From an uncultured Bacteriovoracaceae bacterium (GTDB lineage Bacteria > Bdellovibrionota > Bacteriovoracia > Bacteriovoracales > Bacteriovoracaceae), in contig CALHLC010000060.1 of assembly GCA_938034385.1 (NCBI GenBank), positions 1 to 38,188 on the forward strand: 38,188 nucleotides of DNA. The letters are read 5' to 3'. A program made the translations under genes and the position numbers. Positions 7,681 to 15,828 of this stretch are shown here, in pieces (the stretch's first letter is position 1; each line of letters begins with the position of its first letter). The notes beneath the pieces were generated by a model, which was not told the origin of the DNA, searched no databases, and saw nothing but the letters and a program-made list of their open reading frames with translations.

Positions 7681-10281
7681 ATGTTATTAGCTGATTATAA
7701 AATTCCAAAATCTCATGAACTTTTCTTAGAGATTTCAAACGAAATCAATACTATTCGAGAAAACAAACTAAAAGAAACTCCTGATGCCAATCAGAAAGAA
7801 AAAATTAGGAGCGTAGATGAAGCAATCACGATTCTAAAAGTCTTATCTGTATTTAAAGATCTCGTTGAAAAGTTTTTAAGTAAAAACCCCAGTTTTGTCC
7901 CTGTTATTGAAGGTGACTTTTTAAGATTAGAAAAATTAGAAAATAAAAGAGGTATTCAAGATAAAATTCTATTCCATGATCATCTTTTCTTCAAAGAAGA
8001 TGACTTTCCTGTTTCTATAGAGGGTGAGTTTTTAAGTGATATTGTGCCTAATTATCCTGATGTATTTAAAAACTGGATTGAAGAATATATCGGAATCCAT
8101 GAAAAAAATGAATTAGAACTAAGAGAGAAATTTAATGATAAGAAAAATCTAAGTTCTCTTGAGTGTCAGTGCTTTGATTGCGTAAGCTTGTATAGAACGA
8201 GAGTAGCAGAAGTTACAAAAGAAAAAGTTTTAAAAAGAATCTCTAAATTAGAAGATGATATTGATAATGGGATAGCGAGTGACTTAAAGATCAATAAGTT
8301 ATCATATTTATATCAAGATGCTCATAAACAAATACAAAGTATTTTAAAAAGATCTAGGCAGAATTTAAGGAAGTCGAGTTTTAATAAAATTAGTAATGAC
8401 TCTAAAGACTTAATTAAGAATAAATTTTTCTATCAAGTAGGAGAGAAGAATACGGCGAGCTTTTATGTTGAAAAACTAAAGGCCTTTTTGTTTTCCAACT
8501 TAGATGGGGTAAAACCTGAATTCTTTGCACAAGAAGAGTTAGAGAGGTTTTTCACTAGATTAAAATATAATATTTGGAGACCAGCGAGTTTTTTAAAAAA
8601 TGATTTTGCTAGGTTTACCCAAACTCTTCTAGCTCTTAAGAGAAAAGATGTATCGTCTGGAATTCTAACACAGTATTTAGGACAATTTTGGATTCACTCT
8701 AAAGCGAGAAGAAAAAACAGACAAATTATCTATCACATGGGACCAACTAATTCGGGTAAAACTTATAACGCAATCGAAGCATTGGCTAAAGCTAGTAGAG
8801 GTTGTTATCTAGCTCCGCTTAGGCTTTTGGCAGGTGAGATTTATGACACGCTAAATACTAAAGGAGTTCCAACTACTCTTTTAACTGGAGAGGAGGTTAT
8901 AGAAACTCCTCACGCTGAACATTTCTCATCTACAATTGAGATGGCCAGACTTAAAGATGAGTTTGACTGTGTTGTAATTGATGAGATTCAAATGATCTCA
9001 GATAAACAAAGAGGTTGGGCATGGACCCGAGCACTCATCCATATGGATAGCCAAGAGATTCATTTGTGTGGAGATGCTTCAGCTCTTGAATTAGTTGAAA
9101 AGATTCTAAAATTAACAGGAGATGAATTATCTATTAATCAGTATGAGAGAAAAACGGAGTTAATAGTTGAGTCTGGGCCAGTGGAGATGGAGAACTTAAG
9201 ATCGGGTGACGCTCTGATTGTATTCTCGAGAAGAAATGCTTTGAAGAATAAAATTGCACTTGAGAAAATTGGTCACAAGGTTTCTATTATTTATGGTGCA
9301 CTTAACCCTGATGTTCGAAGAGAACAGGCAAGAAGATTTGATAGTGGTGAGACAAGCATTATTGTAAGTACAGATGCAATTTCTATGGGAATGAACTTAC
9401 CAGTGAAAAGGATTGTCTTCTCTACATTTGTGAAGTTTATAGCATCTAAAGAATATCACTTAAGCTCAAGTGATATAAAACAAATTGCTGGAAGAGCAGG
9501 GAGATTTGGAAGGTTTCCTAAAGGTTTTGTGACTTATATTGATAATGAGAAGAACGAAGGTGGAGTAGATACTCTAAAAGGATCTCTTGAAGGTACGTTA
9601 GAGCCAAAAACTAGCTCAATGCTTGGACCAGATCTAGATCTTTATTTAAGTGTTAACTCGGCCTTGAGCGATGAAGGGCTAGTAACACTAAGGTTTTCTG
9701 AGTTTTTACGATTATTTAACGAAATGGATTTCAGTGAACCATTCTTATGCGTTAAATTGTCAGAAATGATTGAAGTAGCAGAGATGATTGAGGCCATAGA
9801 CGATAGACATGGTAATACCATGAAGCCTAAAGATATTTTTGGATTTTCATGTGCTCCGGTAAGTTTGAGAAATCCAGACCACCTGGAATATTTCTTATTA
9901 ATAGTTAATAAATTTGCCAACCAATCAGTGATAAAGAATCGGTTAATTGACTCAAAATCTATAAGTATTGATTATTTAGAAACAGCTATTAAGAGTGTTG
10001 AATTATATCAATGGCTTGCAAGGCATTTTGAAATGCAATATTTTGAATTTGACTCGCTTGAACTGAGTGGAAATAAGAAATCAGCAGTTGAGCAACTTAA
10101 TTTATTACTTTCAGAGAAAACAATTAAGTATTATAATCCAAGAGCACGCTTTAGTAGAGGGCGTGGAAATAATGGGCCTAGAAAAAAGAAAAAGTTTAAT
10201 AAAAAAACATCTCATGGAAAAAAAGCAAAGTTTAGTAAATCAAGCAAGAAAAATTCTCGAAGGAGAAAACCTAAAAAGTAA
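7681..10281 (+). CDS. SUV3-type superfamily 2 RNA helicase
   Basis: This 866-residue helicase has a core resembling mitochondrial SUV3. It has Walker A MGPTNSGKT (~353-361), APLRLLAGEIYD (Ia), VVIDEIQMIS (II, DEIQ) near 431, HLCGDAS (III), STDAISMGMNLP (V) and QIAGRAGRFGR (VI) near 601. A SUV3-C-like segment follows (MKPKDIFGFSCAPVSLRNP). SUV3 unwinds RNA, in mitochondria together with PNPase. The first ~340 residues are a helical, charged extension I do not recognise, with one CxCxxC-like cluster (LECQCFDCVS). The last ~45 residues are Lys/Arg/Ser-rich and likely bind RNA. The 3' end overlaps the DUF455 gene in another frame. A cytoplasmic role in RNA processing or decay is expected by family. 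Confidence 0.85.
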   Translation: MLLADYKIPKSHELFLEISNEINTIRENKLKETPDANQKEKIRSVDEAITILKVLSVFKDLVEKFLSKNPSFVPVIEGDFLRLEKLENKRGIQDKILFHDHLFFKEDDFPVSIEGEFLSDIVPNYPDVFKNWIEEYIGIHEKNELELREKFNDKKNLSSLECQCFDCVSLYRTRVAEVTKEKVLKRISKLEDDIDNGIASDLKINKLSYLYQDAHKQIQSILKRSRQNLRKSSFNKISNDSKDLIKNKFFYQVGEKNTASFYVEKLKAFLFSNLDGVKPEFFAQEELERFFTRLKYNIWRPASFLKNDFARFTQTLLALKRKDVSSGILTQYLGQFWIHSKARRKNRQIIYHMGPTNSGKTYNAIEALAKASRGCYLAPLRLLAGEIYDTLNTKGVPTTLLTGEEVIETPHAEHFSSTIEMARLKDEFDCVVIDEIQMISDKQRGWAWTRALIHMDSQEIHLCGDASALELVEKILKLTGDELSINQYERKTELIVESGPVEMENLRSGDALIVFSRRNALKNKIALEKIGHKVSIIYGALNPDVRREQARRFDSGETSIIVSTDAISMGMNLPVKRIVFSTFVKFIASKEYHLSSSDIKQIAGRAGRFGRFPKGFVTYIDNEKNEGGVDTLKGSLEGTLEPKTSSMLGPDLDLYLSVNSALSDEGLVTLRFSEFLRLFNEMDFSEPFLCVKLSEMIEVAEMIEAIDDRHGNTMKPKDIFGFSCAPVSLRNPDHLEYFLLIVNKFANQSVIKNRLIDSKSISIDYLETAIKSVELYQWLARHFEMQYFEFDSLELSGNKKSAVEQLNLLLSEKTIKYYNPRARFSRGRGNNGPRKKKKFNKKTSHGKKAKFSKSSKKNSRRRKPKK

Positions 10282-11032
10282 ATTAACTGCTTTTGAAAAT
10301 CCTATATTTGATCAAGTTAAAGATTATTCTATTAAGGAGCCTGGCCGACTAGAGAAGCTAAAGTTTTCTAATAAAAAGCTTAAATTTCCTAAGAATTTTG
10401 AACATATTGAATCAAGAGCTCGGGCTATTCACGCTTTTGCAAATCATGAATTATTGGCTATCGAAATTATGTGTCTGGCATTATTAAAGTTTAGTCATAT
10501 TGATGGTTTGACTTCATTTAAAAAGTCATTAATTAATACAATTCATGATGAACAAAAACATCTAAGTTTATATATTAAAAGAATTGAAGATCTTGGATAC
10601 GAGTTTGGTGATTTTCCTTTGAACTGTTATTTTTGGAGTCAAAGCCTCGAAATAAAAAGACCGGCACAATTTAGTGCTATGATGTCATTAACTTTTGAAG
10701 CCGCTAATTTAGATTTTTCTCATCACTATATGAATGAATTCAGAAAGATAGGAGATAAGGAAAGTGCAGATATTATGAAGGTTGTCTTTGATGATGAAGT
10801 CAATCACGTTCATTTGGGTCTTCATTTTATGAATTCCTGGAAAGAGAGACAGAAAATTTGGGATTATTATGTCGAAAACTTAATCTTTCCCCTTACTCCT
10901 GCGAGATCGAAAGGCATATATTATCAAAGAAGCTTTAGAGAATTAGCAGGATTTAATGATGAATATATTAAAAGTTTAGAGAACTTCGATGATGGTTATA
11001 GGATAACGAATAGGAAAAAATGTACTACTTAG
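10172..11032 (+). CDS. DUF455 ferritin-like di-iron protein
   Basis: With the ATG at 10172 this is 286 residues. It has the E...ExxH...E...ExxH pattern of ferritin-like di-iron proteins: Glu93 (HELLAIEIM), Glu127/His130 (DEQKH), Glu176 (LTFEAANLD) and Glu209/His212 (DEVNH). The surrounding helices match the DUF455/MiaE-like family (RPAQFSAMMSLTFEAANLDF, DDEVNHVHLGLHF). Such enzymes use two irons for oxidation or hydroxylation; the DUF455 reaction is unknown to me. The start is uncertain: ATG 10172 has a GAGG 11 bases upstream, and ATG 10214 is an alternative. Either way it begins inside the basic tail of the helicase gene (68-110 bp overlap) and overlaps the ATP-grasp-like gene by 13 bp. Confidence 0.78.
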   Translation: MGLEKRKSLIKKHLMEKKQSLVNQARKILEGENLKSKLTAFENPIFDQVKDYSIKEPGRLEKLKFSNKKLKFPKNFEHIESRARAIHAFANHELLAIEIMCLALLKFSHIDGLTSFKKSLINTIHDEQKHLSLYIKRIEDLGYEFGDFPLNCYFWSQSLEIKRPAQFSAMMSLTFEAANLDFSHHYMNEFRKIGDKESADIMKVVFDDEVNHVHLGLHFMNSWKERQKIWDYYVENLIFPLTPARSKGIYYQRSFRELAGFNDEYIKSLENFDDGYRITNRKKCTT

Positions 11033-11901
11033 ATTTTTACGAGCCATTTGGAACGAATACTCGTTGGAATAGTCTTTTTGATTATTTATATTTTTTTATT
11101 GAGGGATCTGAGTTTTATACACGTAATAATTTTTCAGAGGAGTATGTTAAGTATTTAGATGATCGTTTTTCAATAAAAGCGAAATTTCGTAAAAGAAGAC
11201 CTTATCACCAGTTTAAAAACTTTATTTACTTTAATGATAAACAAGCAAACTCTCTTCTGCACTCAAAAGAACCATTTTTTAAATTTCTAAAAAAGCAAGG
11301 ATATTTTTATCATGAAGCGTTTATTACTAATGAAAGTTTAGATAGGCCTGGATACATATATAAAATGTTGACTGGATTTTCTGGTAGAGGGATTTTTGAA
11401 GATTATATGAAAGATACTATGATAGTGGAGAAAAAACTTGATAGAGTTTTGGATTTCAGTATCTTTTTTCATAATGGAGAGTTAATCATTTATGAAAATA
11501 TTGTTGATAAAACCTTCCATTATAAAGGTAGTGTCTTTGATAAAAGCAACCTTTATGACCCTAAAGCTTTTCTTCATGAGAAGTCTGTTTCAGGGCCAGT
11601 GATAGATGATTTTTTAAAAATATTACAAACTTCTATTTCCTTCGTTAGTGGTATAAGTAATGGATTTTCCATTGATTACTTTATTTATCGATCAGACGGA
11701 GGACTACGAATTCATCCTGGTTGCGAGGTAAATGATAGAAAAACTATGGGTTACTTATTTTACCAAGTACTATTAAGGCATTTTCCAAAATCGAGCAAAG
11801 CTATGTTCTCGCTTGAGAAAAAAATACCTGAAAAGGGAGTAAGGTTGTCTCCTTTAAATGCAACCTTTCCAGTCCACTACTTAGATCTCTCTGGATTATA
11901 A
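11020..11901 (+). CDS. ATP-grasp-like protein, unknown substrate
   Basis: I recognise no named family, but three stretches of the 293 residues line up with ATP-grasp motifs. YKMLTGFSGRGIF (~118-130) looks like the Lys plus Gly-rich phosphate loop. VEKKLDRVLDFSIFFHNGE resembles the adenine/central strand region. FSIDYFIYRSDGGLRIHPGCEVNDR (about 222-246) resembles the Asp-strand-EvNxR metal-binding segment, ending in TMGYLFYQ. ATP-grasp enzymes join a carboxylate to an amine or thiol through an acyl phosphate. The gene starts 13 bp inside the DUF455 gene, so the two products are probably made in step. No signal peptide is seen. Moderate confidence in the fold, none in the substrate. Confidence 0.6.
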   Translation: MYYLDFYEPFGTNTRWNSLFDYLYFFIEGSEFYTRNNFSEEYVKYLDDRFSIKAKFRKRRPYHQFKNFIYFNDKQANSLLHSKEPFFKFLKKQGYFYHEAFITNESLDRPGYIYKMLTGFSGRGIFEDYMKDTMIVEKKLDRVLDFSIFFHNGELIIYENIVDKTFHYKGSVFDKSNLYDPKAFLHEKSVSGPVIDDFLKILQTSISFVSGISNGFSIDYFIYRSDGGLRIHPGCEVNDRKTMGYLFYQVLLRHFPKSSKAMFSLEKKIPEKGVRLSPLNATFPVHYLDLSGL

Positions 11902-11927
11902 TTGTATTAGAAGTATAATTAAACTAG

Positions 11928-12836
11928 ATGTTAAAATTTCTAAAAAGTCTATTTAAGAAAAATGGTTCTTCTCCTTCGACTAGCGATGAAGAATACCTTG
12001 ATTTTAATGACTATACAGATGTGAGTATAGATCTAAAAAATATTCATACAAGAAAGTCATCTAAATTAAATTTAAAACCTAAAATTGAAGAAAAAATTAT
12101 AGCAGATATCATACCTAAAATTGATCCGGAATTTAAGGCAACTCCCAAGGAAGATAAAGAATTTGCTACCAATAGTAGAATTATTTTTGTTGATGAAAAA
12201 GAAGAAACAGAGGTAAATACCAGAGACTTTGCTCGCCTAGGAGAATTACTTAAAAAAGAATCGAACTCTAAAGGAGTCGACTCTTTTGAAAAATCACAAT
12301 TAGTGTTGCAGAAAAAAAGAGATGATTTTACAATTAAGAAATCTCCAAAACAAAGAAGAAATGTAGTCACTAATACTAATATTCATTCATCTCAAACGAT
12401 GTCTAAAACATATGAAACAGTGAACTTTAAGATGGATGGACCAGAGAATAAGAAAAGTAAAAAATCGTTATATTTACTTATCTTAAGCTTGTTAGGTTTA
12501 ATTACTCTTTTCATTCTTTTAAATTCTGACTCAGAAGATCCTGAAGTCACATCTGAAACAACTCAGGATAGAGTGGAAGAGCTAACTCAAACTTCCAAGC
12601 CTAAACCGAAAGTTATTAGACATAAAATAAATTATAAATCTTCTGGAGCAGGACTTGTATATAGTTGCTCAGCAAAGCATTGGGCCTGTGTTGATAATAA
12701 GAATTTTAAGAAATGTAAGCTTAGCTCGAAACAGAAAGTGTGTATTGGAGTGAAAGTTTATAAATCTAAAAAAGGTTGTCAACGAGTACAACAAAAAGCG
12801 ATCAACCTGAATAAAAAATTAAAGTCTTGTCTCTAG
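11928..12836 (+). CDS. Single-pass membrane protein with Cys-rich C-terminal domain
   Basis: No family is recognised. The first ~175 of 302 residues are charged, low-complexity and probably cytoplasmic and disordered. One transmembrane helix follows (LYLLILSLLGLITLFILL, ~181-199). The last ~100 residues hold six Cys (YSCSAKHWACVD, FKKCKL, KVCIGV, KGCQR, KSCL). A type II topology would put these in the oxidising periplasm, where they could form disulfides. The C-terminal module could be a small binding domain; that is a guess. The gene begins 26 bp after the ATP-grasp-like gene and ends 1 bp from the opposing HD-GYP gene. Confidence 0.7.
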   Translation: MLKFLKSLFKKNGSSPSTSDEEYLDFNDYTDVSIDLKNIHTRKSSKLNLKPKIEEKIIADIIPKIDPEFKATPKEDKEFATNSRIIFVDEKEETEVNTRDFARLGELLKKESNSKGVDSFEKSQLVLQKKRDDFTIKKSPKQRRNVVTNTNIHSSQTMSKTYETVNFKMDGPENKKSKKSLYLLILSLLGLITLFILLNSDSEDPEVTSETTQDRVEELTQTSKPKPKVIRHKINYKSSGAGLVYSCSAKHWACVDNKNFKKCKLSSKQKVCIGVKVYKSKKGCQRVQQKAINLNKKLKSCL

Positions 12837-12837
12837 A

Positions 12838-13596
12838 TTAAGCCGCTTCTTCTTCATCACCAATTTTATATTCAAATTCTTTAAAATCATCAATAAGAGT
12901 AATAAAGGTTTTATCTTCTTTGGTACTATGTCTTCTTTTCATAGCTTTAACAAAAGCCTTTGCAAGGAGTGGGTCAAATTGAGTACCAGCGTTTTCTAAG
13001 ATTTCACTATAAGCAATATCAACACTCATTCCATCTCTGTAAACTCTGGAAGAAGTAATTGCATCAAATGTATCAGCAAGAAGAATAATTCTAGAAAAAA
13101 GAGGTATTTGATTACCAGATAATTTATCAGGATACCCTCTACCATCATATCTTTCATGGTGATGTCTGGCATTAAGTGCAATTTGCTCGAAACCCTCGAA
13201 ATCTTTTAAAATCTCATAGCTCATTTCAGGATGTCTCTTCATCACTTCAAATTCATCATCTGTTAATCGGTGAGGTTTTGATAAAACTCTATCAGGGATT
13301 CCAATTTTTCCAATATCATGAAAGAGAGCAGAGAGTTCAAGGTCATACATTTGCTCATCATTCATATTCATATGATCAGCCAAGATAAGGCAATTTTGAG
13401 CAACTCTTAGACTATGTCCATAAGTATAGTTATCTTTTAGATCGAGAGTTTTGAGAATGCTTCTTACGGCCATCTCATAAACCTTCTTGTCTTCCTTGGT
13501 GGCTAAACCACTGGAAGATTTCACTAATTTTAATGACTTTCTATTTTTACTCATACTTGTCTCTATATGAGTTATCGGTTGAAGTTTTAATTTCAT
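12838..13596 (-). CDS. HD-GYP domain protein (cyclic-di-GMP phosphodiesterase family)
   Basis: Most of this 252-residue protein is one HD-GYP domain. It has GHSLRVA (His61), FHDIGKIGIPD (92-102, the HD pair at 93-94), RHPEMSYEIL, HHERYDGRGYP (136-146, the GYP motif) and LADTFDAITSSRVYR. All metal and substrate motifs look intact, so hydrolysis of cyclic-di-GMP is likely. There is no receiver, PAS or membrane segment, so it is a stand-alone effector. The 5' end is uncertain: ATG 13596 has no clear Shine-Dalgarno, whereas an in-frame ATG at 13554 (MSKNRKSL) is preceded by a weak GAGAC. It is divergent from the next gene with only 38 bp between. Confidence 0.88.
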   Translation of the reverse strand: MKLKLQPITHIETSMSKNRKSLKLVKSSSGLATKEDKKVYEMAVRSILKTLDLKDNYTYGHSLRVAQNCLILADHMNMNDEQMYDLELSALFHDIGKIGIPDRVLSKPHRLTDDEFEVMKRHPEMSYEILKDFEGFEQIALNARHHHERYDGRGYPDKLSGNQIPLFSRIILLADTFDAITSSRVYRDGMSVDIAYSEILENAGTQFDPLLAKAFVKAMKRRHSTKEDKTFITLIDDFKEFEYKIGDEEEAA

Positions 13597-13634
13597 TAAG
13601 CTTAAATGAATTGTAGGAGAAAGAAGGTTAAAAT

Positions 13635-14708
13635 ATGATTTATTTGGTCAACTTTGCGGACAAAGAGCAAGCTTTAGTTCAAGAACACTTAAACCTAAGA
13701 GACTTTAAAGTTTTAACTGAGAAGCAATTCTATGAGGTAGAGCTCTTAGATAATTCGATCTGTCTTGTGAATGATATAGAGGTAGATCTCTCTAAGATTA
13801 CTAACAATAAGAGAGTTCAATTTATAGGGTATAATTGTAAGAGCTCAGAAATGATAAATTTCTCTAGTTTAAGTAAACAATCTTTAGAAAATACTCAGCA
13901 TATCCTTGATAAATTTTCTTTGTCCATGAGTAGAGAAAATTATCTTTTTAATAGAATTAAACAATCGAACCAAAAAATTAAGCAATTAATCTTAACCTTA
14001 GAGTCTGATGTAGAGAATAATAAAAAAAGATATAAGAAAGTTCGAAATTTTTTAAAAAAAGATTTCAAGAATGTCTCTTTTCAAACTTTGTTTAAAGTTG
14101 GTTTAAACTCTGGTTCTGAAATTCAAGAGATTTTTGAATCTCAGACACATGTGTATTGGGTTTTTATTCATACTGATAATTATGAGGCGTCTTCTGAATT
14201 TTATTCTATCTTGGCAGAGTTAAGTAATAAAGTAGAAATAAGTCTGAACTTCTTAGTAGCAACTTTATTAGAAAAATCAAAATACCTTCCCAACAAAAAA
14301 GAAAATCTTCAGTTATTTATCGGTTGCTTAAGCAAGAAAGACTTAAAGCTTGATGCTTATTTATTTGGAAACTTTTATGTATTAAGTACAGTCAAGGAAC
14401 ATATTTATTTTAGAAAAAATATTCCTTTTGATTTAGACTTCCTAGAAAGAGGAAAAATAAGCTTTCAATTCTCAAGAGATGAGAAAGTATTGATTTTATC
14501 TCCTGGGGCGTTGCAAAATCTAGATGATTTTAAATCTGATGATGAACTAATAGCATTTATACTCAAGCATTTGAGCACAGGTAAAGATGACTTACTAGAT
14601 GAAATTATGTTAGATTTAGCTGATATCCAAAAGGGGAGATTCTTTGATTTCGACGCTAGTTTAGGATATCTGGAGGTTTCTAAAAATGCGATTATTGATA
14701 TTTCTTAG
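13635..14708 (+). CDS. Degenerate SpoIIE/PP2C-like regulatory protein (putative pseudo-phosphatase)
   Basis: This 357-residue protein matches no family outright. Its layout resembles receiver-coiled-coil-SpoIIE phosphatases. The N-terminus (~1-70) is a short alpha/beta domain, ~100-150 a Lys-rich helix, and ~155-320 follows the SpoIIE order. There, SGSEIQEIFES stands where GGDYYDFF is expected, VYWVFIHTDNYEASSEFY where the GDVSGHG strand falls, LQLFIGCLS and LDAYLFGNFYVL follow, and EKVLILSPGALQN replaces the GD-LLLYTDG segment. The metal-binding Asp residues are missing, so catalysis is unlikely if the alignment holds. A good Shine-Dalgarno (aggagaaagaagg) precedes the start. The last 23 bp overlap the next gene. 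Confidence 0.55.
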   Translation: MIYLVNFADKEQALVQEHLNLRDFKVLTEKQFYEVELLDNSICLVNDIEVDLSKITNNKRVQFIGYNCKSSEMINFSSLSKQSLENTQHILDKFSLSMSRENYLFNRIKQSNQKIKQLILTLESDVENNKKRYKKVRNFLKKDFKNVSFQTLFKVGLNSGSEIQEIFESQTHVYWVFIHTDNYEASSEFYSILAELSNKVEISLNFLVATLLEKSKYLPNKKENLQLFIGCLSKKDLKLDAYLFGNFYVLSTVKEHIYFRKNIPFDLDFLERGKISFQFSRDEKVLILSPGALQNLDDFKSDDELIAFILKHLSTGKDDLLDEIMLDLADIQKGRFFDFDASLGYLEVSKNAIIDIS

Positions 14709-15558
14709 CTTTATTTCTTTGCACACATTTTCTCAAAATATCGAAGGCTGCTTAAAAAGAGATTTTAGTAGTAAAATTACAAACTCCGATTTTATGTGGG
14801 GATTAGTAAACTATGAGTTAAATATCTCGAAAAAAAGATGTGTCATAACTTTATTTCAAGACAAAGTTTTAAAGTCTGAATGGAAAATCGATATTTGTAG
14901 AGAACCTATTCATATCAAAGCAATGCAATACTTTACGAATAAAGAATATATCAAAGAGATGGAATGTAATACCAAATCAAAAAATACGTTTTGCAAAAAA
15001 ACGGCAGAACTTTCAAGGCTACTTCAAAAAGAAGCTTTGATTCATGCCAAGGGTGAAAGAGAAGATTTAAGCTCAGAACATGGTCAGGTTTATTGTTTAT
15101 ATAAATTAATTAATGAATATTTATTACATGATGAGATTTTTTCTATGAATAAATCATATGAGAATGCACAATTTCATGGTGTAAGCTTTGGGGCAAAGAC
15201 AACAAAGAGAATGACGAACACTTTTGTTGAGCCGACATTGACAACAACAACCTCTACTACTCAATCAGTTTATATTACTGAAGATGAAATAAAAGAAGGG
15301 ACTGACCCAATAGACCCATCTTTTAATGAGGTTCGAGAAGATGAAGAGGTAAAGGTTCAAGTCGTTGAGCCGACACCAACTTTGAAAGATGTCGAGCAAG
15401 AAGTAATAGAAAAGGTCAACGCTGAAAATAAGGTCAATCCAGAAGAAGCATTTAACAAAGGTGTAAGCGATCCTGCTAATCCAGAATTAGAAAAGCATAT
15501 TGAGTCAAACGAAGAGATAAAAGTTCTACCAGCAGTTGAACAGTTAGATTCTTTTTAA
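14686..15558 (+). CDS. Secreted protein with Cys-rich N-terminal domain and acidic tail, unknown
   Basis: No family is recognised. The 290 residues begin with a signal peptide (MRLLIFLSFISLHTFSQ). A ~130-residue domain with at least six Cys (EGCLKRD, KKRCVITL, DICREP, KEMECNTK, TFCKKTA, VYCLYK) follows, likely disulfide-bonded in the periplasm. After residue ~165 there is a Thr-rich stretch (TLTTTTSTTQS) and a long Glu/Val/Pro-rich tail of the kind that spans an extended distance. The gene overlaps the SpoIIE-like gene by 23 bp, so the cytoplasmic and exported products may be co-regulated. It abuts the opposing gene with no spacer. Confidence 0.65.
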   Translation: MRLLIFLSFISLHTFSQNIEGCLKRDFSSKITNSDFMWGLVNYELNISKKRCVITLFQDKVLKSEWKIDICREPIHIKAMQYFTNKEYIKEMECNTKSKNTFCKKTAELSRLLQKEALIHAKGEREDLSSEHGQVYCLYKLINEYLLHDEIFSMNKSYENAQFHGVSFGAKTTKRMTNTFVEPTLTTTTSTTQSVYITEDEIKEGTDPIDPSFNEVREDEEVKVQVVEPTPTLKDVEQEVIEKVNAENKVNPEEAFNKGVSDPANPELEKHIESNEEIKVLPAVEQLDSF

Positions 15559-15828
15559 TCAATTATTTTTTCGAAACATATACTTAAACTCAGTTAAAGC
15601 AAGATAAATCATAATACCTACGATACCTATCCAGCATTCGATAGCATAAAGTCTTCTCTTTACGATAAGCTCAAAATCCGCTGTAGCGGCTGCATCCCAT
15701 AAGGGACCTGATTGGCTCGGATCAGCTTTTAAGACGAAAAATACAACATAAGCGCAGTAAAAAATTTCAACCAGGAGGTTAATAATTACAAAATAATGGA
15801 GCCCTTTAAAAAAAGTTCTTTTATTCAT
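15559..15828 (-). CDS. Small two-helix membrane protein, unknown
   Basis: The 89 residues form two hydrophobic helices (about 13-33 and 64-81) separated by a polar loop (LKADPSQSGPLWDAAATADFE). No family is recognised. Its start overlaps the end of the upstream minus-strand gene by eight bases, making it the last member of the minus-strand series that runs from the beta-barrel gene at 21038. It ends exactly where the convergent plus-strand gene ends. Confidence 0.6.
   Translation of the reverse strand: MNKRTFFKGLHYFVIINLLVEIFYCAYVVFFVLKADPSQSGPLWDAAATADFELIVKRRLYAIECWIGIVGIMIYLALTEFKYMFRKNN

Noticed and set aside
10067-10171. Upstream start for the DUF455 protein
   Set aside because: The added residues lie wholly within the helicase coding region and are not like the family; ATG 10172 or 10214 is more credible.
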